Shown piece by piece: positions 19,938-31,400 of a stretch of 64,000 nucleotides of DNA (position 1 is its first letter; the number at the start of each line of letters is the position of its first letter). Under the pieces are notes generated by a model that saw only the letters and a program-made list of their open reading frames with translations, did not search any database and was not told where the DNA came from. The translations under genes and the position numbers were made by a program. Location of the stretch: contig JAGMWG010000005.1 in assembly GCA_020744225.1 (NCBI GenBank), forward strand, positions 1,612,001-1,676,000, read 5' to 3'. The DNA comes from Paraphoma chrysanthemicola. Lineage: Eukaryota > Ascomycota > Dothideomycetes > Pleosporales > Phaeosphaeriaceae.

Positions 19938-22334
19938 ATGTGGTTCCTCGAACACGAATCGCTCTTCGGCGGGAAGCGCGTCTGGCTGCGGCCAGGCTCG
20001 TTGCAGCTATTTGGCCGAACAAAGTCCAACGAGCAGGATGGGGGCAAGCAGTGGAAGATTGATAACAAGGCCGTGTCGCGGAAACATGTCATGCTCAAAG
20101 TACACGAGGCGCATCCAGAAAATGGCTCGAAATTACACGTCAGGTCGACTATCGAAGTCACTGACCTCAGCTGCCGGCAAGGAACCACCATCGATGAGAA
20201 GACAACATTGAGGAGCACGCAGATAAATGATGGCACAGTCACTTATGCGAAGACAGTTTTGGAGGGCACTGAGCACACTATACGACTAGCGCAGGGCTAT
20301 GCGCCGTTCAAGATTGTATGGCGGCCAATGGTGTTCACTTATGCATCTCGGGAGTCGAAAGACTCCAGAGCTCGCAGTGCCAAGCTGCATGCCTTGGACA
20401 TGAAGACGACGACCGATTTCGTGTTCGGCAAGACCACCCACGTAGTCTCACAGAAGCGTAATCTTCCGAAAGTGCTTTCTGGGCTCGTTGCTGGCAAGCA
20501 TATTGTCACGAATGACTTTCTCGACGACGTACTGAGGGTGGCCGCTAGGTCGGTTAACGAGGATCAGAGCTATGAACCCTCGAAGCTTGAAGAAGATTTC
20601 GACCAGTGGTGGCCAAAAGAGTCAGAATGCATACCGCCGTCAGGCTCAGAGCCAGTTGCGAGACCAGCAGACATGCTGGTGCCGGATCCTTCGCGAGCGG
20701 AAGTATTTTCAGGCTTGACGTTCGTATTCCTCGACGAGAACCAATTCAACAACCTGCTAGATCCAATCTCGGGAGGCGGTGGGAAAGGATTGCTTTACAA
20801 TATCAAACCCGGCGAGACAACAGTACAGGAGTACGTCGATTATGTGCACAGTGTGGCAGGCAAGAAGAAGCGAAACAGAACGACGGGTGACAAGCTACCG
20901 ATAATCACAATCCGTCTGGCAGGCTTCCCAGACGGCATGGAAGAGTGGGCAGCAAACTTTGTCTTTTGTGTGGATCAGGCACTCGAACAACGCTCGATTA
21001 TGCAGAATGAGTTCCTTGACGTTATTCTCACTAAGGATCGAGCTTCTCTGCAGCGACCTCCTGCACAACTTGCTGAAATACCCTCCACCGCTCCAGATCC
21101 AGAATCAACCCGACGCTCAACTCGTGATCCAACTCCAATGTCTCAAACTCGAGCTCCATCGCCGGCAAAGAGTGCATCTTCCGTGAAGGCAGAACCCGTC
21201 AAGACCCTTTCACGAAAGCGACCAGTACGGCCTAGGACAGGCGGACGTTTCACGGGTTTCGATGACTATGAGCCGCCCCCGAAACGGTCAAAGGTAGACA
21301 ACGTACCCATGGAGGACGTGCAGGAGTCTATCCAACCATCGCTCCCATCACACATTGCTTCGGGAGGTCGCAATGCCCCATCTACACAGACGCAGCATAC
21401 GCAGCGTTCGCCCGTCAATAACACAGTGGAGAAGCAAGAGCAGATGGACACTCTATTCCCAGCTGCTGCAGCTATCAAGCGCCAGCGAGCAGCAACACGC
21501 GCGCCTTCTGCTTCTGTCGAACCCGAAGCAAGCGGCCCTGCACAGCAGGTCATTGGCAAGGGCAAAGAAGCACTGCAAAAGTTGCAACGCGCCCAGGCGA
21601 AAGCTGACAGCAAAGAGGTCAACGTCCGCGAGCATACCCGCCTTCGCATAAAGGAAGAGGAAGAACGTCGGAGAGCAGATGAAGACAGCCTCCGCGAAGC
21701 GCTCGAAGGCATCGACATCGCTGAGATGCGCAACCTGGCCCCGATCGTGGAGATGGAGCTCAGACCGCGGGCTGACAGAGTCACCGCACGACAATCGCAA
21801 GAAAATGGCGAGCGCTGGAACCCCGAGTGGAACGGCCGCAAAAACTTCAAAAAATTCCGCCGGCGAGGTGTGGAGCGTGGAATGCAGTCTCACAAGGTCC
21901 TCGTCACGCTCGAAGAAGCACCGCTAAAGAAGGGCTTTGGCGATACTTTCTTTCTTGAAGATGTTGAGCCATCAGCGACATTCAGATCGCGGAACAGCGA
22001 ACGCAAGCAGCCGATTGCGGACTCTTCGGAACCAGAGCAGGGCTTTACAAGACGCAAGCGCACGGCAGCTCCAGAGGTCATCAATGTGGAAGATAGTGGG
22101 CTTGAGTCCGAAGAAGAAGGACCGGTGCCGAGAACGCAGAAGAGCAGTGGCAGGACTCAGCGAGTCGCGGAAACGCAGGTCGATGATACAGAAACACAGA
22201 CGCAAGGTCGGGGCAAGAAGAGAGGAGCGCCTGCTGCGTCGGGCCAGCCTGCGAACAAGAGAGGTAGGGTTGGACGGCGAGACGATGATAGTGATGAAGA
22301 AGAGACGGGCTTCAGATTCAAGAGGCGAGGATGA
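19938..22334 (+). CDS. nbs1: Nbs1/nibrin subunit of the MRX/MRN DNA double-strand break complex
   Basis: Intronless 798-residue protein from MWFLEHESLFGGKRVWLRPG. An FHA domain occupies about residues 1-110 (FGRTKSNEQ, then the phosphopeptide-binding AVSRKHVML). Two BRCT-like repeats follow (about 110-195, with VVSQKRNLPKVLSGLVAGKH; and about 245-365). The middle is disordered with coiled-coil-like Glu/Arg stretches. Near 634-642 is KNFKKFRRRG, matching the short basic/aromatic Mre11-binding motif. The last residues, DDDSDEEETGFRFKRRG, match the acidic-plus-FxF Tel1/ATM-binding tail. Nbs1 tethers Mre11-Rad50 to the nucleus and recruits Tel1 at breaks. All expected elements are present in order, so the assignment is firm although sequence outside the motifs evolves fast. 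Confidence 0.88.
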   Translation: MWFLEHESLFGGKRVWLRPGSLQLFGRTKSNEQDGGKQWKIDNKAVSRKHVMLKVHEAHPENGSKLHVRSTIEVTDLSCRQGTTIDEKTTLRSTQINDGTVTYAKTVLEGTEHTIRLAQGYAPFKIVWRPMVFTYASRESKDSRARSAKLHALDMKTTTDFVFGKTTHVVSQKRNLPKVLSGLVAGKHIVTNDFLDDVLRVAARSVNEDQSYEPSKLEEDFDQWWPKESECIPPSGSEPVARPADMLVPDPSRAEVFSGLTFVFLDENQFNNLLDPISGGGGKGLLYNIKPGETTVQEYVDYVHSVAGKKKRNRTTGDKLPIITIRLAGFPDGMEEWAANFVFCVDQALEQRSIMQNEFLDVILTKDRASLQRPPAQLAEIPSTAPDPESTRRSTRDPTPMSQTRAPSPAKSASSVKAEPVKTLSRKRPVRPRTGGRFTGFDDYEPPPKRSKVDNVPMEDVQESIQPSLPSHIASGGRNAPSTQTQHTQRSPVNNTVEKQEQMDTLFPAAAAIKRQRAATRAPSASVEPEASGPAQQVIGKGKEALQKLQRAQAKADSKEVNVREHTRLRIKEEEERRRADEDSLREALEGIDIAEMRNLAPIVEMELRPRADRVTARQSQENGERWNPEWNGRKNFKKFRRRGVERGMQSHKVLVTLEEAPLKKGFGDTFFLEDVEPSATFRSRNSERKQPIADSSEPEQGFTRRKRTAAPEVINVEDSGLESEEEGPVPRTQKSSGRTQRVAETQVDDTETQTQGRGKKRGAPAASGQPANKRGRVGRRDDDSDEEETGFRFKRRG

Positions 22335-22678
22335 GTTTACTTTACTGGCATTAAGTTTGCATCCCATGTACACTTCAAGTCCATAGTCCAGTCATTTGCA
22401 GCGGATACCCAAGCACCAAGCATCAAGTAATTCAACATCATGATTCGAAAGTCTTTCAAGCCAGTTGTTGAACGTGATGCATTTCAATCTCGACATATAC
22501 ACTTCTCAACGCGCCCGTAACGCCATCGTGTTCACTCGCTATCCATCATTTCGAGAATCCAGTTCTTCGTAATCCATAAGCGTACCAATACTCGTCATGC
22601 CCTCTGCTCCATCCTTCGCGCTCAGCTTCATAGCTTCCGCTCAATTTCGTTATGCCTGATGCGTTTCCCGATACGCTT
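22335..22678. other. convergent intergenic region
   Basis: 344 bp shared 3' region of nbs1 and atg44; no further signal. Confidence 0.4.
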
Positions 22679-23206
22679 CTACCGCTTGCGCTCAAAGTAC
22701 GAACTCGACGCAAAGAACGCCACGCTCTGATCCATGACTGTCTCGCCGACCCAGAGGTAGTTGTCGATCCACTTCTTGACGCCGGGCGTTTCGCTGAACT
22801 GGTCGGGCTTTATACTGGGACTGTCAGCCGGGCGTTAGCGTGGGTTTATTGGTAGTGGAGAGGGTACGGATATCGAGATAGAGGGGAAGGGAGGCAGGGA
22901 AGCGCTGCGCGTGTCGGGCATTGGGTATGTGCAATGTTGTGGCGGAGGATTATTCGCGCGTGGGGTGACGGGAGCTTGGGGACGTACGTGAGGCCTGTGG
23001 AGCGGCGGACGCCTGCGAGGAACGCGGATACTGTAAGCCTGTCAGAGAACAGGTCGGTGAAGGAATCGGTGGCTACTGAGGCGTACGTAGGACTGCGTCG
23101 AAGGCGTAGTGTGCAACTTTCCCGAGCTGGTGATGTGTGAGCTGTTTGAGCATGCGACCTGCTGAAGCAATGGCGCATTCCCGTGGCGAGGGCTACGTAC
23201 AACCAT
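22679..23206 (-). CDS. atg44: mitofissin Atg44 (DUF1748 family), mitochondrial fission factor
   Basis: Four small exons (23201-23206, 23087-23126, 22988-23030, 22679-22814) encode only 74 residues, the size of yeast Atg44 (73). The protein reads MVLGKVAHYAFDAVLLSAFL, AGVRRSTGLT, then KKWIDNYLWVGETVMDQS and ends SSSYFERKR, the DUF1748 pattern along its whole length. Exon 1 is just ATG GTT. Introns are 74, 56 and 173 nt; all have GTACG donors, and intron 1 must be spliced at the CAG at 23127-23129 to give the family MVLGK start. Atg44 lies in the intermembrane space, binds lipid and drives mitochondrial fission during mitophagy. An alternative start at an ATG inside intron 1 would give an 81-residue form. 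Reading the DNA for single long frames misses this gene entirely. Confidence 0.9.
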
Positions 23207-24340
23207 GATGGGCGATGTGTATGTGTTGCACGAGAGATTGAAGATATTCTTCTATTTGGAGGTGTTATTGGCACGGAGGGCTGGAGATATAGTCGGGTAT
23301 AAGGTGTTGTTAGTTCGAAGCTACGGTGTAAGAAGGGTTGTTAGATGTGGCTGGAGCCTTCCTTAGTCAAAGGTCAATGCATGTGATTGCGGCTCTCGAG
23401 CAACAGCATCAGGGTCCAAAAAGTTTCCAAAGTCAATAGTCTGAGTGTGATGATACTACTAGGATCAACTTTGATCTTGGACATGACTTGTTGTGCTTTC
23501 ATCAAGATTTGTTGAGGTCCCATCGCAACTCGCGCGCATCGATGCGGCACTGAGGACTCTGAGCGCTTCATCCTCGGGCCAAAGCCTTGCGAACGGCCAT
23601 GCGGAGCAAATGCGGGTCAAGTAGGAACCTGATCTCTGTCGCCGTAGTGCATATAAAAGCGGCTCTGCCTCGCCAGTGCGCATTGCACATTCGAATGACC
23701 TGCCCTCGTGCAGCCGCCGTGCGAGACACCACACCTCCGCGCGGGTTGAGACGACTGACCCACTCGAGCCATGACCATGGAAACAACCCGGCCGCGCAGC
23801 AAACAGTAGAGGCCGGGGCCGGAGACGCCAACCTAGAGGTTGAGATTTTCAATCCTTTGGAAAAACAGCTTGCGTCTGCATCTGGGGAGCTTATCTAGCA
23901 AATGATGCAACAACGTGGGAGGACAGCAGAAGGAATGCGCAGAGCGCCATGGCCGTCATAGGCTCTGCCTCAGCGTGCGGTCAGCTGCATTATAAGCGGC
24001 CCAGTCGGCGCATGCCAAAAGACTGCTACGATTGACTTTACCCATTGTCTTCAATCCATTTCCACTTCGTTTTACAAACGTTCCAGCTGCAGGAAGCCCC
24101 ACGCATCACTAGCGCGGCGCTGCCCCTCCAAGTCCAGAGGAGCTCAACAACAAATCTTAGGCCGCTCTTGAAAGCTCAAAACCAGGCGCATCTCCTGGAA
24201 GCAAGCCCGCTAGAATCCAACTCTTCTGCTCAACCCTCTCTCCAAGCAATTGGATCCTCTTCAGCGGCAGCAACCACCGGCCCCGCACTCCGCTATCATC
24301 CTCTGCAACACCTTTTCACCCAAAGCAGTTGTTCGCAAAG
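23207..24340. other. pyruvate kinase promoter and leader, plus atg44 upstream region
   Basis: 1.1 kb. TATAAG at 23991-23996 lies about 345 bp before the pyruvate kinase ATG, implying a leader of about 300 nt that is pyrimidine/CA-rich (24035-24330). A seven-codon upstream frame (24012-24035) begins near the predicted transcript start. Open frames around 23465-23898 show no known protein. Confidence 0.4.
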
Positions 24341-26190
24341 ATGGCCAACGCGTACGTATCTTTGAACCCCGATAGTGGCTGTCCGCGGACCACACTGTGG
24401 ATTTATCTTGCAGTTGCGAGCCCGACCATGATGCCCTTTGAGATTGATTTGCTTCAAGTTTTCCCCGCGCTTTTGCAACGCTATATCTGGACGCTCGTTA
24501 ACAGCTTGTCTACAGTCTCGACCACCTCAACGCTGGCAGGACCAGGATAGAATGGCTCAGCCAGCTCAACACCGAGTACCACCCTGCGAGGGAGTACCGC
24601 CGCACCTCCATCATTGGCACCATCGGCCCCAAGACCAACTCGGCTGAGAAGATGAACGCGCTCCGCAAGGCTGGTCTCAACGTCGTGCGCATGAACTTCT
24701 CCCACGGCTCGTACGAGTATCACCAATCGGTCATCGACAACGCGCGCGAGGCCGAGAAGGCACAGCCTGGCAGGCCGCTTGCCATTGCGCTTGATACCAA
24801 GGGTCCAGAGATTCGAACAGGTAACACTGTTGGAGATGCGGACATTCCTATCAAGGCCGGCACAGAGCTCAACATCACAACCGACGAGGCATATGCCACC
24901 AAGAGCGACGACAAGAACATGTTCGTCGACTACAAGAACATCACCAAGGTCATCGAGGTTGGCCGCACTATCTACGTCGACGACGGTGTGCTGTCGTTCG
25001 AGGTTCTCGAGATCACTGACGAGCAGACTTTGAAAGTCAAGTGCGTCAACAATGGCAAGATCTCCTCCAAGAAGGGTGTCAACCTTCCCAAGACTGATAT
25101 CGACCTTCCTCCGCTGTCCGAGAAGGACAAGGCCGACTTGAAGTTTGGTGTCAAGAACAAGGTTGACATGGTCTTCGCTTCCTTCATCCGCCGCGGCAGC
25201 GACATCACCGCTATCCGAGAAGTTCTCGGCGAGGAGGGCAAGGACATTCAGATCATCGCCAAGGTTGAGAACCAGCAGGGTGTGAACAACTTCGACGACA
25301 TTCTGAAGGAGACAGACGGTGTCATGGTGGCTCGCGGTGACCTGGGTATCGAGATTCCGCCCAGCCAGGTCTTCATCGCACAGAAGATGATGATCACGAA
25401 GTGCAACATTGCCGGCAAGCCCGTCATTTGCGCGACCCAGATGCTCGAGTCCATGACCTACAACCCCCGCCCAACCCGCGCCGAGGTCAGCGATGTCGGC
25501 AACGCTGTTCTCGACGGTGCCGACTGCGTCATGTTGTCTGGCGAGACTGCAAAGGGCGACTACCCAGTCGAGGCTGTCACTATGATGCACGAGACCTGCT
25601 TGCTCGCTGAGGTCGCAATCCCATATGTCAACGCCTTCGATGAGCTGAGGAAATTGGCTCCGTTCCCTTGCCCGACCTCAGAGACCTGCGCCATGGCTGC
25701 TGTCAGTGCTAGTCTGGAGCAGAACGCCGGTGCTATCTTGGTCCTTACCACTAGGTGAGTTCTAAGCCTCTCCGCAATCCACCTCCTTCATGTGATACTA
25801 ACATGCTTTAGTGGTACCACCGCACGTCTGGTGTCCAAGTACCGTCCCGTTTGCCCGATCATCATGGTTACACGTAATGCTACCGCATCAAGAGTAAGTA
25901 GTGCCGCGAAAGTCCACGTCCATCACTAACACTCTCAGTACTCCCACTTGTATCGCGGCGTGTATCCCTTTTATTTCCCCGAGAAGAAGCCCGATTTCAA
26001 CCAGGCCCCATGGCAGGAGGACGTCGATCGCCGCTTGACGTGGGGCATTATGAATGCCATCAAGCTCGGTGTCTTGGAGAAGGGCGCCCCAGTCATTTGC
26101 GTGCAGGGCTGGAGAGGAGGCATGGGTCACACCAACACCCTCCGCATTGTTCCCGCGCAAGAAGATCTCGGCCTAGATACGGAGGCATGA
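24341..26190 (+). CDS. pyk1: pyruvate kinase
   Basis: Four exons (24341-24351, 24516-25754, 25812-25893, 25939-26190) give 527 residues, normal for fungal pyruvate kinase. The first exon is only 11 nt (MANA), separated by a 164-nt intron. Hallmarks: RRTSIIGTIGPKTNS, VRMNFSHGSYEYH, LDTKGPEIRTG, the catalytic VMVARGDLGIEIPP and MLESMTYNPRPTRAEVSDV, then the LTTSGTTARLVSKYRP segment completed by splicing, and the C-terminal effector region WRGGMGHTNTLRIV. It catalyses phosphoenolpyruvate plus ADP to pyruvate plus ATP in the cytosol, usually activated by fructose-1,6-bisphosphate. Codon choice is markedly C-ending, as expected for a highly expressed glycolytic gene. Confidence 0.97.
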
Positions 26191-26523
26191 ACTTTGTGAA
26201 GAGCCCAGGACGCTTGTTCCGCATGGATGCAGGGTCGTTGCTCAGTGCGCGGAGATGACATGTACAAAGCATACATGACTCGCGCGAGCAAAGACGGCCC
26301 AGGCGCAGATGGTACGAGTTTTGATGTAGCACTAGTGAAATGGAGTAACTGTAACGACAACTTTGAAGGAGCACTTCCATTCCCCTATGTCTCTCTCAAC
26401 ACCTGTCGAAGTGATCTGAATTGGAATTGTGCAAGGCTTGCGACAAAGAAACAGACAGTGGTAGGCAGACCAAAGGCTTAGCGTGGCTTGGCATCACCTC
26501 GGAGTGAGAGGTGCGCGACCAGA
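26191..26523. other. intergenic between pyruvate kinase and CET1
   Basis: 333 bp holding the pyruvate kinase 3' end and the next promoter. No element recognised. Confidence 0.4.
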
Positions 26524-27870
26524 ATGAACACAACCCGACAACCGCCCACGATGGATATATCCGCGCTAGTGAACCACGACGATGGCGCGGCGGTGCTACC
26601 GCGCCGTTCTCTGTCGAATCCGCATTCCATATCTGCTCCCAGTCCCGTCACGACCTCCGCGAACCTCCCAACCCAATCGATGCCGACTCGTAGGCAGATA
26701 CCCCTCAAACGCAAGCGCAACGACCCGAAGCCGATATGGGCATATCGCGAAGGCGAACATCTGTCGCCGGAGCTACAAAAGCAACAGGAGCAGCGCCAAC
26801 AGGCACGCGCGCCGCCGCCGCCGCCGCCGCCGCCGCCGGTCGGCCCACCGCAGCCTGCGCCTCAAGCCCAGGCGCATCCTCCACCACCGTCTATGCCTCA
26901 TCGCAGCGGGCCCCCGATCAACGGCCATGGACTACCTCCGAAAACCGCGATCGCGAGCGAGCTCGCCGGCTACGAACGTCCTGTCTCTAACGACGCCCAC
27001 GTCTACGACGATGTTTCGCGCAAAGTATGCGACTTCATCTGGAACAAGGCTGTGAAAAACGAGGCGGTGCGGAAAGCAATAAAGGAATCAGAGCATACAC
27101 AACTAGAGGTAGAGGCGCGATGGGGTCACGTCATCGAGCGACAGAGCAATGGCCGACTGAGAGGCTACCATGACACTGAGACTGTAATCAAGTCAGAGAA
27201 CATGGACCTCAAATTCGAGAGCACCATGACGATGGAGCAACATAAGCGCATGAACATGTACCTCAATGGCCAAGTCAGCCAGTCAAACGCACCAGGCGCA
27301 AATCGCCCGCCAGTGAGGTACCAGCACACAAAGGAGATCGACACGTTCTTCGAGCTCGGTCAGGAACAGTTCGCAACTCTGCCGGGCATGGTGAAGCAGC
27401 TGATTCACGCTGGAGGTGGGAGGCAACGTATACGCGTGACTCGCGACCAAAAGACGAACGCGGTCATTCGAAGCATGATCAAATTCCGCATCGCAAATCT
27501 GGAGATCAGTTCTCCCCAGACCGAGTGGGACTATCGCATTGGCATTAATCTTGAAATCAACTATCCAGGTCCCGTCGACAATCTCACTCCAGCCGTAGAA
27601 CCTGGCAGGACGCCTGACAGCATGAAGCGCCTAAAAGACCGCATGTCATACTCGTGGCTAGGCGCATACCAGGTCGACTTGACGCAGGTTCAACAAGGGC
27701 CCACGAAAAACCATGAGCTGGAATTGGAGTTGGACGCCAACGTGCTTCTTGCCAACGCAGACAAGGTTACAACAAAGGAACCCAACAGCTTCGAAGGCCT
27801 CATTACCGGCATGATGAACAATCTGCGGGTGCTTTCTCGTGAAATCACACCTCCAGCGCCAGGTGCATAA
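26524..27870 (+). CDS. cet1: mRNA-capping enzyme beta subunit, RNA 5'-triphosphatase Cet1
   Basis: Intronless, 448 residues from the ATG at 26524; a second in-frame ATG at 26551 (MDISALVNHDDG) may be the true start, as relatives often begin near there. The first 160 residues are disordered with a proline run encoded by a perfect CCG repeat (about 26812-26838). The catalytic triphosphate tunnel follows: metal-binding QLEVEARWG near the start of the domain (ExE pattern), KEIDTFFEL, RIRVTRDQKTNAVI, TEWDYRIGINLEINYP, RMSYSW, DLTQV, and the second metal-binding strand HELELELD. It removes the gamma phosphate of nascent pre-mRNA in the nucleus before guanylyl transfer. Fungal enzymes are structurally unrelated to the animal capping triphosphatase. 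Confidence 0.93.
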   Translation: MNTTRQPPTMDISALVNHDDGAAVLPRRSLSNPHSISAPSPVTTSANLPTQSMPTRRQIPLKRKRNDPKPIWAYREGEHLSPELQKQQEQRQQARAPPPPPPPPPVGPPQPAPQAQAHPPPPSMPHRSGPPINGHGLPPKTAIASELAGYERPVSNDAHVYDDVSRKVCDFIWNKAVKNEAVRKAIKESEHTQLEVEARWGHVIERQSNGRLRGYHDTETVIKSENMDLKFESTMTMEQHKRMNMYLNGQVSQSNAPGANRPPVRYQHTKEIDTFFELGQEQFATLPGMVKQLIHAGGGRQRIRVTRDQKTNAVIRSMIKFRIANLEISSPQTEWDYRIGINLEINYPGPVDNLTPAVEPGRTPDSMKRLKDRMSYSWLGAYQVDLTQVQQGPTKNHELELELDANVLLANADKVTTKEPNSFEGLITGMMNNLRVLSREITPPAPGA

Positions 27871-28453
27871 GTGTGGAGGAGGAATATTTCCATTGCTAAG
27901 TGTATTACTATGAAGTTTTTAGCTGGTTTGGCGTACCAAGGGGATCATAATACTGTCAGTCCCTTGATCAGTAGCATACGGTGGAGTTCGTCCTTCAATG
28001 AGATACCCCTTCTATCTGCGAATATGCAGTTAAAAATGTTGCTTGCACGTGAATTTGTGATCAGCTCAACATTTGGCACATGACAGTGACTGATGTTTGA
28101 TGAGGGGCCGGTGCTGCGGCTTATCGCGTGCGAGGCTTACCGAACGCTGCGTTACCTCACGAGCTGCTAGCTTGTGTTTCGTCACGTAGATTCCCCGAAC
28201 AGCAACACTGGCACCGCGCCTGCCTCCACCACCAACGCCACTTCCCCTTCTCGTCCTTCCTTCACTGCGGCGGTCTCACCACAACTGCACTCTGCACGAC
28301 CCCAGAATCTGCCTTTGATCGCCTGTCGCTGCTAGGCGCCACAGCACAGCTCCATCTCCTTCCACCAGCTTCCGCAACAGCTGTCCCTCGCTACATCATC
28401 GTGCGCTTCTCATCAACCGCAACACCTGACCGCCATCGCCGCCAACACTCACG
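27871..28453. other. intergenic, RPN2 promoter
   Basis: 583 bp; 28190-28450 is pyrimidine/CA-rich and is probably the RPN2 leader. No proteasome-type control element was recognised. Confidence 0.4.
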
Positions 28454-31400
28454 ATGGTCGGCCTCACCTCCGCTGCTGGTGTCGTTGGCTTCCTTGCTGA
28501 GCCCGATCCGGCCCTGCGCTCCTTCGCCTTGCGCCGCTTGAATGACGAGATCGATCTGCTATGGCCAGAGGTCGCGGGTTCCGTCAGTCAGATGTAAGAG
28601 ACCTACAGGAGATTCTGAGATGCACTTTGCCGTCGGGCTCTGGTTTGTGCCTCTGCTAACACATCGCGTCATAGTGAGGCTCTCTATGAGGATGACTCTT
28701 TCCCGGAGCGAGAACTGGCGGCACTTGTGGCGGCAAAGGTCTACTACCAGCTGCAAGAGTACAACGAGAGCATGGTCTTTGCGCTGGGTGCGGGCAAGCT
28801 CTTTGACATCCACAAGGCCGCCGAGTTCGAGGAGACGATAATGGGTAAGACATGCACAAACACTCGAAACCACGATTCCTGCACGATGACACGCCGTGTC
28901 TTGGATCGTGGTGTCGAGTTATCCATCCCCGAAGGAACCTGCGGCTAACGTCCTCCTTCCAGCGAAATGCCTAGACACATACATCGCCCTTTCTGCGATG
29001 CATAACCCCCCTACACCCGTCAGCAAAGCGAACCAAGCACCTCCGCAGCTGAGCACATCGTTTCCTGTCAACTCAGCAGGCGCCGCAAGCACCTCCGCCG
29101 GTCTCACCTCGCCGATAACACCCTTCTCACAGTCCGCTCTACCATCGAAATCTCTCCTCTCTCGCGAAGACTCGTCGACGTTCGATCCTACTGTGCCCGG
29201 AGGTGGCAACGCTGGAGTACCGGGGGCGCACCCAACACCGATGGTGTTGCAGCGAAACGTCCAGAAGAACCTTCAAAGCACAATACGGCGGATCTTTGAG
29301 AGCTGCTACGAGAGCGGTGACTACAAGCAGGTTGTCGGTATTGCGATCGAGGCACGGAATCTGGATGTGCTGCGAGACTCTATCATTCGCGCGAGCCAGG
29401 ATGAAAAGAAGCAGGGCAAGAAGCCTGTGCAAAACTCGACCACCAAGAGCGAGGAACTCATGGACTATGTTCTTGATATCTGCATGAACGTCGTGCAGGA
29501 GCGAGGTCTCAGGAACGAGATTCTTCGCCTCATCCTCGACCTATTGAACGACAACGAGATTCCAAACCCCGATTATTTCTCCATCGCGAAGTGCGTTGTT
29601 TATCTGAACCAACACTCCTTGGCATCAAAACTTGTTCGGCAGCTCATACAACGAGGTGATGACAAGTCGCGTGCGATCGCATATCAGATCTCCTTCGACT
29701 TGTACGAGAATGGCACACAGGAGTTCCTCGCCAAAGTCATGGAAGAGCTGCCTGAGACGGAGAAGGATGAAGAGGCGAAGCCCACTGCTAATGGAGACGC
29801 GTCGCAGAAGCCATCAGAGGACGCAGCCGAGTCAGATTCCCTCCTGGCCAACGTGGATACCAGCAACGTATCGACGGTAGTGTCTCGCACCAAGGATAAG
29901 CCGTTCTCCGACGAGCAGCTCAAGGCTTTCAGCTCGGTTCGCCACATCCTTCGCGGAACGAAGACCATTGAACTGAACCTCGAATTCTTGTACCGGAACA
30001 ACCACACAGACAAGGCGGTACTGAACAAAATTCGCGACAGCCTCGAGTCCAGGAATTCCATATTCCACACCGGGGTTACCTTCGCGAATGCGTTCATGAA
30101 CGCTGGCACCACAAATGACACTTTCTTCCGAGAGAACCTGGACTGGCTAGGCAAGGCGGTCAACTGGTCCAAATTCACGGCGACCGCTGCACTAGGTGTC
30201 ATTCACCGAGGCAACATCACTCAGGGTCAGAAGCTCTTAGACCCGTATCTTCCCAAGGACAGTGTTTCCTCCGGCTCGCACTACGAGCAGGGTGGCTCTC
30301 TGTATGCTCTGGGTCTGATCTACGCCAATCACGGCAGCAACGTTCTTGACTATCTGCTCAAACAGTTCCAAAACGCATCTGAGGAAGTCATTCAGCACGG
30401 TGGTGCTCTTGGTGTCGGTGTTGCCGGTATGGCCACCGGTTCTGAGGAGATCTTCGATGCCTTCAAGAGTGTACTTTACACAGACTCTGCCATCAACGGC
30501 GAGGCTGTCGGTCTATCTATGGGACTCGTGATGTTGGGCACCGGCAACATCAAAGCTCTCGAAGACATGATCCAGTACGCACACGATACTCAGCATGAGA
30601 AGATTGTCCGCGGCCTGGCTATGGGTATGGCACTGATCATGTACGCACGACAAGAAGCTGCGGACGAGTTGATCAACGGACTTCTCGATGATCCTGACCC
30701 GACCCTTCGTTACGGAGGTATCATGACGATTGCATTGGCATACTGTGGCACAGGCAGCAACAAGGCTGTACGGAGGCTCCTTCATGTTGCTGTCAGCGAT
30801 GTTAGTGACGATGTCCGACGCGTTGCAGTCATGAGCTTGGGCTTCGTCCTCTTCAGGAAACCTGGCAGCGTTCCACGTATGGTAGAGCTCCTTGCTGAGT
30901 CGTACAACCCACATGTGCGCTATGGCGCCACAATGGCACTCGGCATTGCCTGTGCTGGAACTGGCCTACCTGAAGCTGTCGACCTTTTGGAGCCCATGAT
31001 GAAGGATTCGACCGACTTTGTTCGACAAGGTGCCCTTATCGCTCTCGCCATGATCATGGTTCAACAGAATGAAGCCATGAACCCCAAGGTTGGTGCGATC
31101 CGAAAACAACTTGCCAAGGTCATTGGCGACCGTCACGAAGACGCCATGGCCAAATTTGGCTGTGCTCTTGCGCTCGGTATCATCGATGCTGGTGGGCGTA
31201 ACTGCACAATCGGTCTGCAGACACCTACCGGAACCCTCAACATGGCCGCCATTGTCGGCATGGCGGTCTTCACACAGTACTGGTACTGGTTCCCATTGAC
31301 GCATTTCTTGTCGTTGAGCTTCACGCCCACTGCAGTCATTGGTCTCGATCAGGAGCTCGATATTCCCTCCTTCCAATTCCACAGCAATACTCGCCCAAGC

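Noticed and set aside
24481..25590. 369-codon open frame on the minus strand across pyruvate kinase
   Set aside because: Antisense shadow of the strongly C-ending codons of pyruvate kinase; no start context, no family, and the plus-strand protein is certain.
26812..26838. CCG triplet run as a separate repeat element
   Set aside because: It is an in-frame proline tract in the disordered N-terminus of CET1, common in such proteins.
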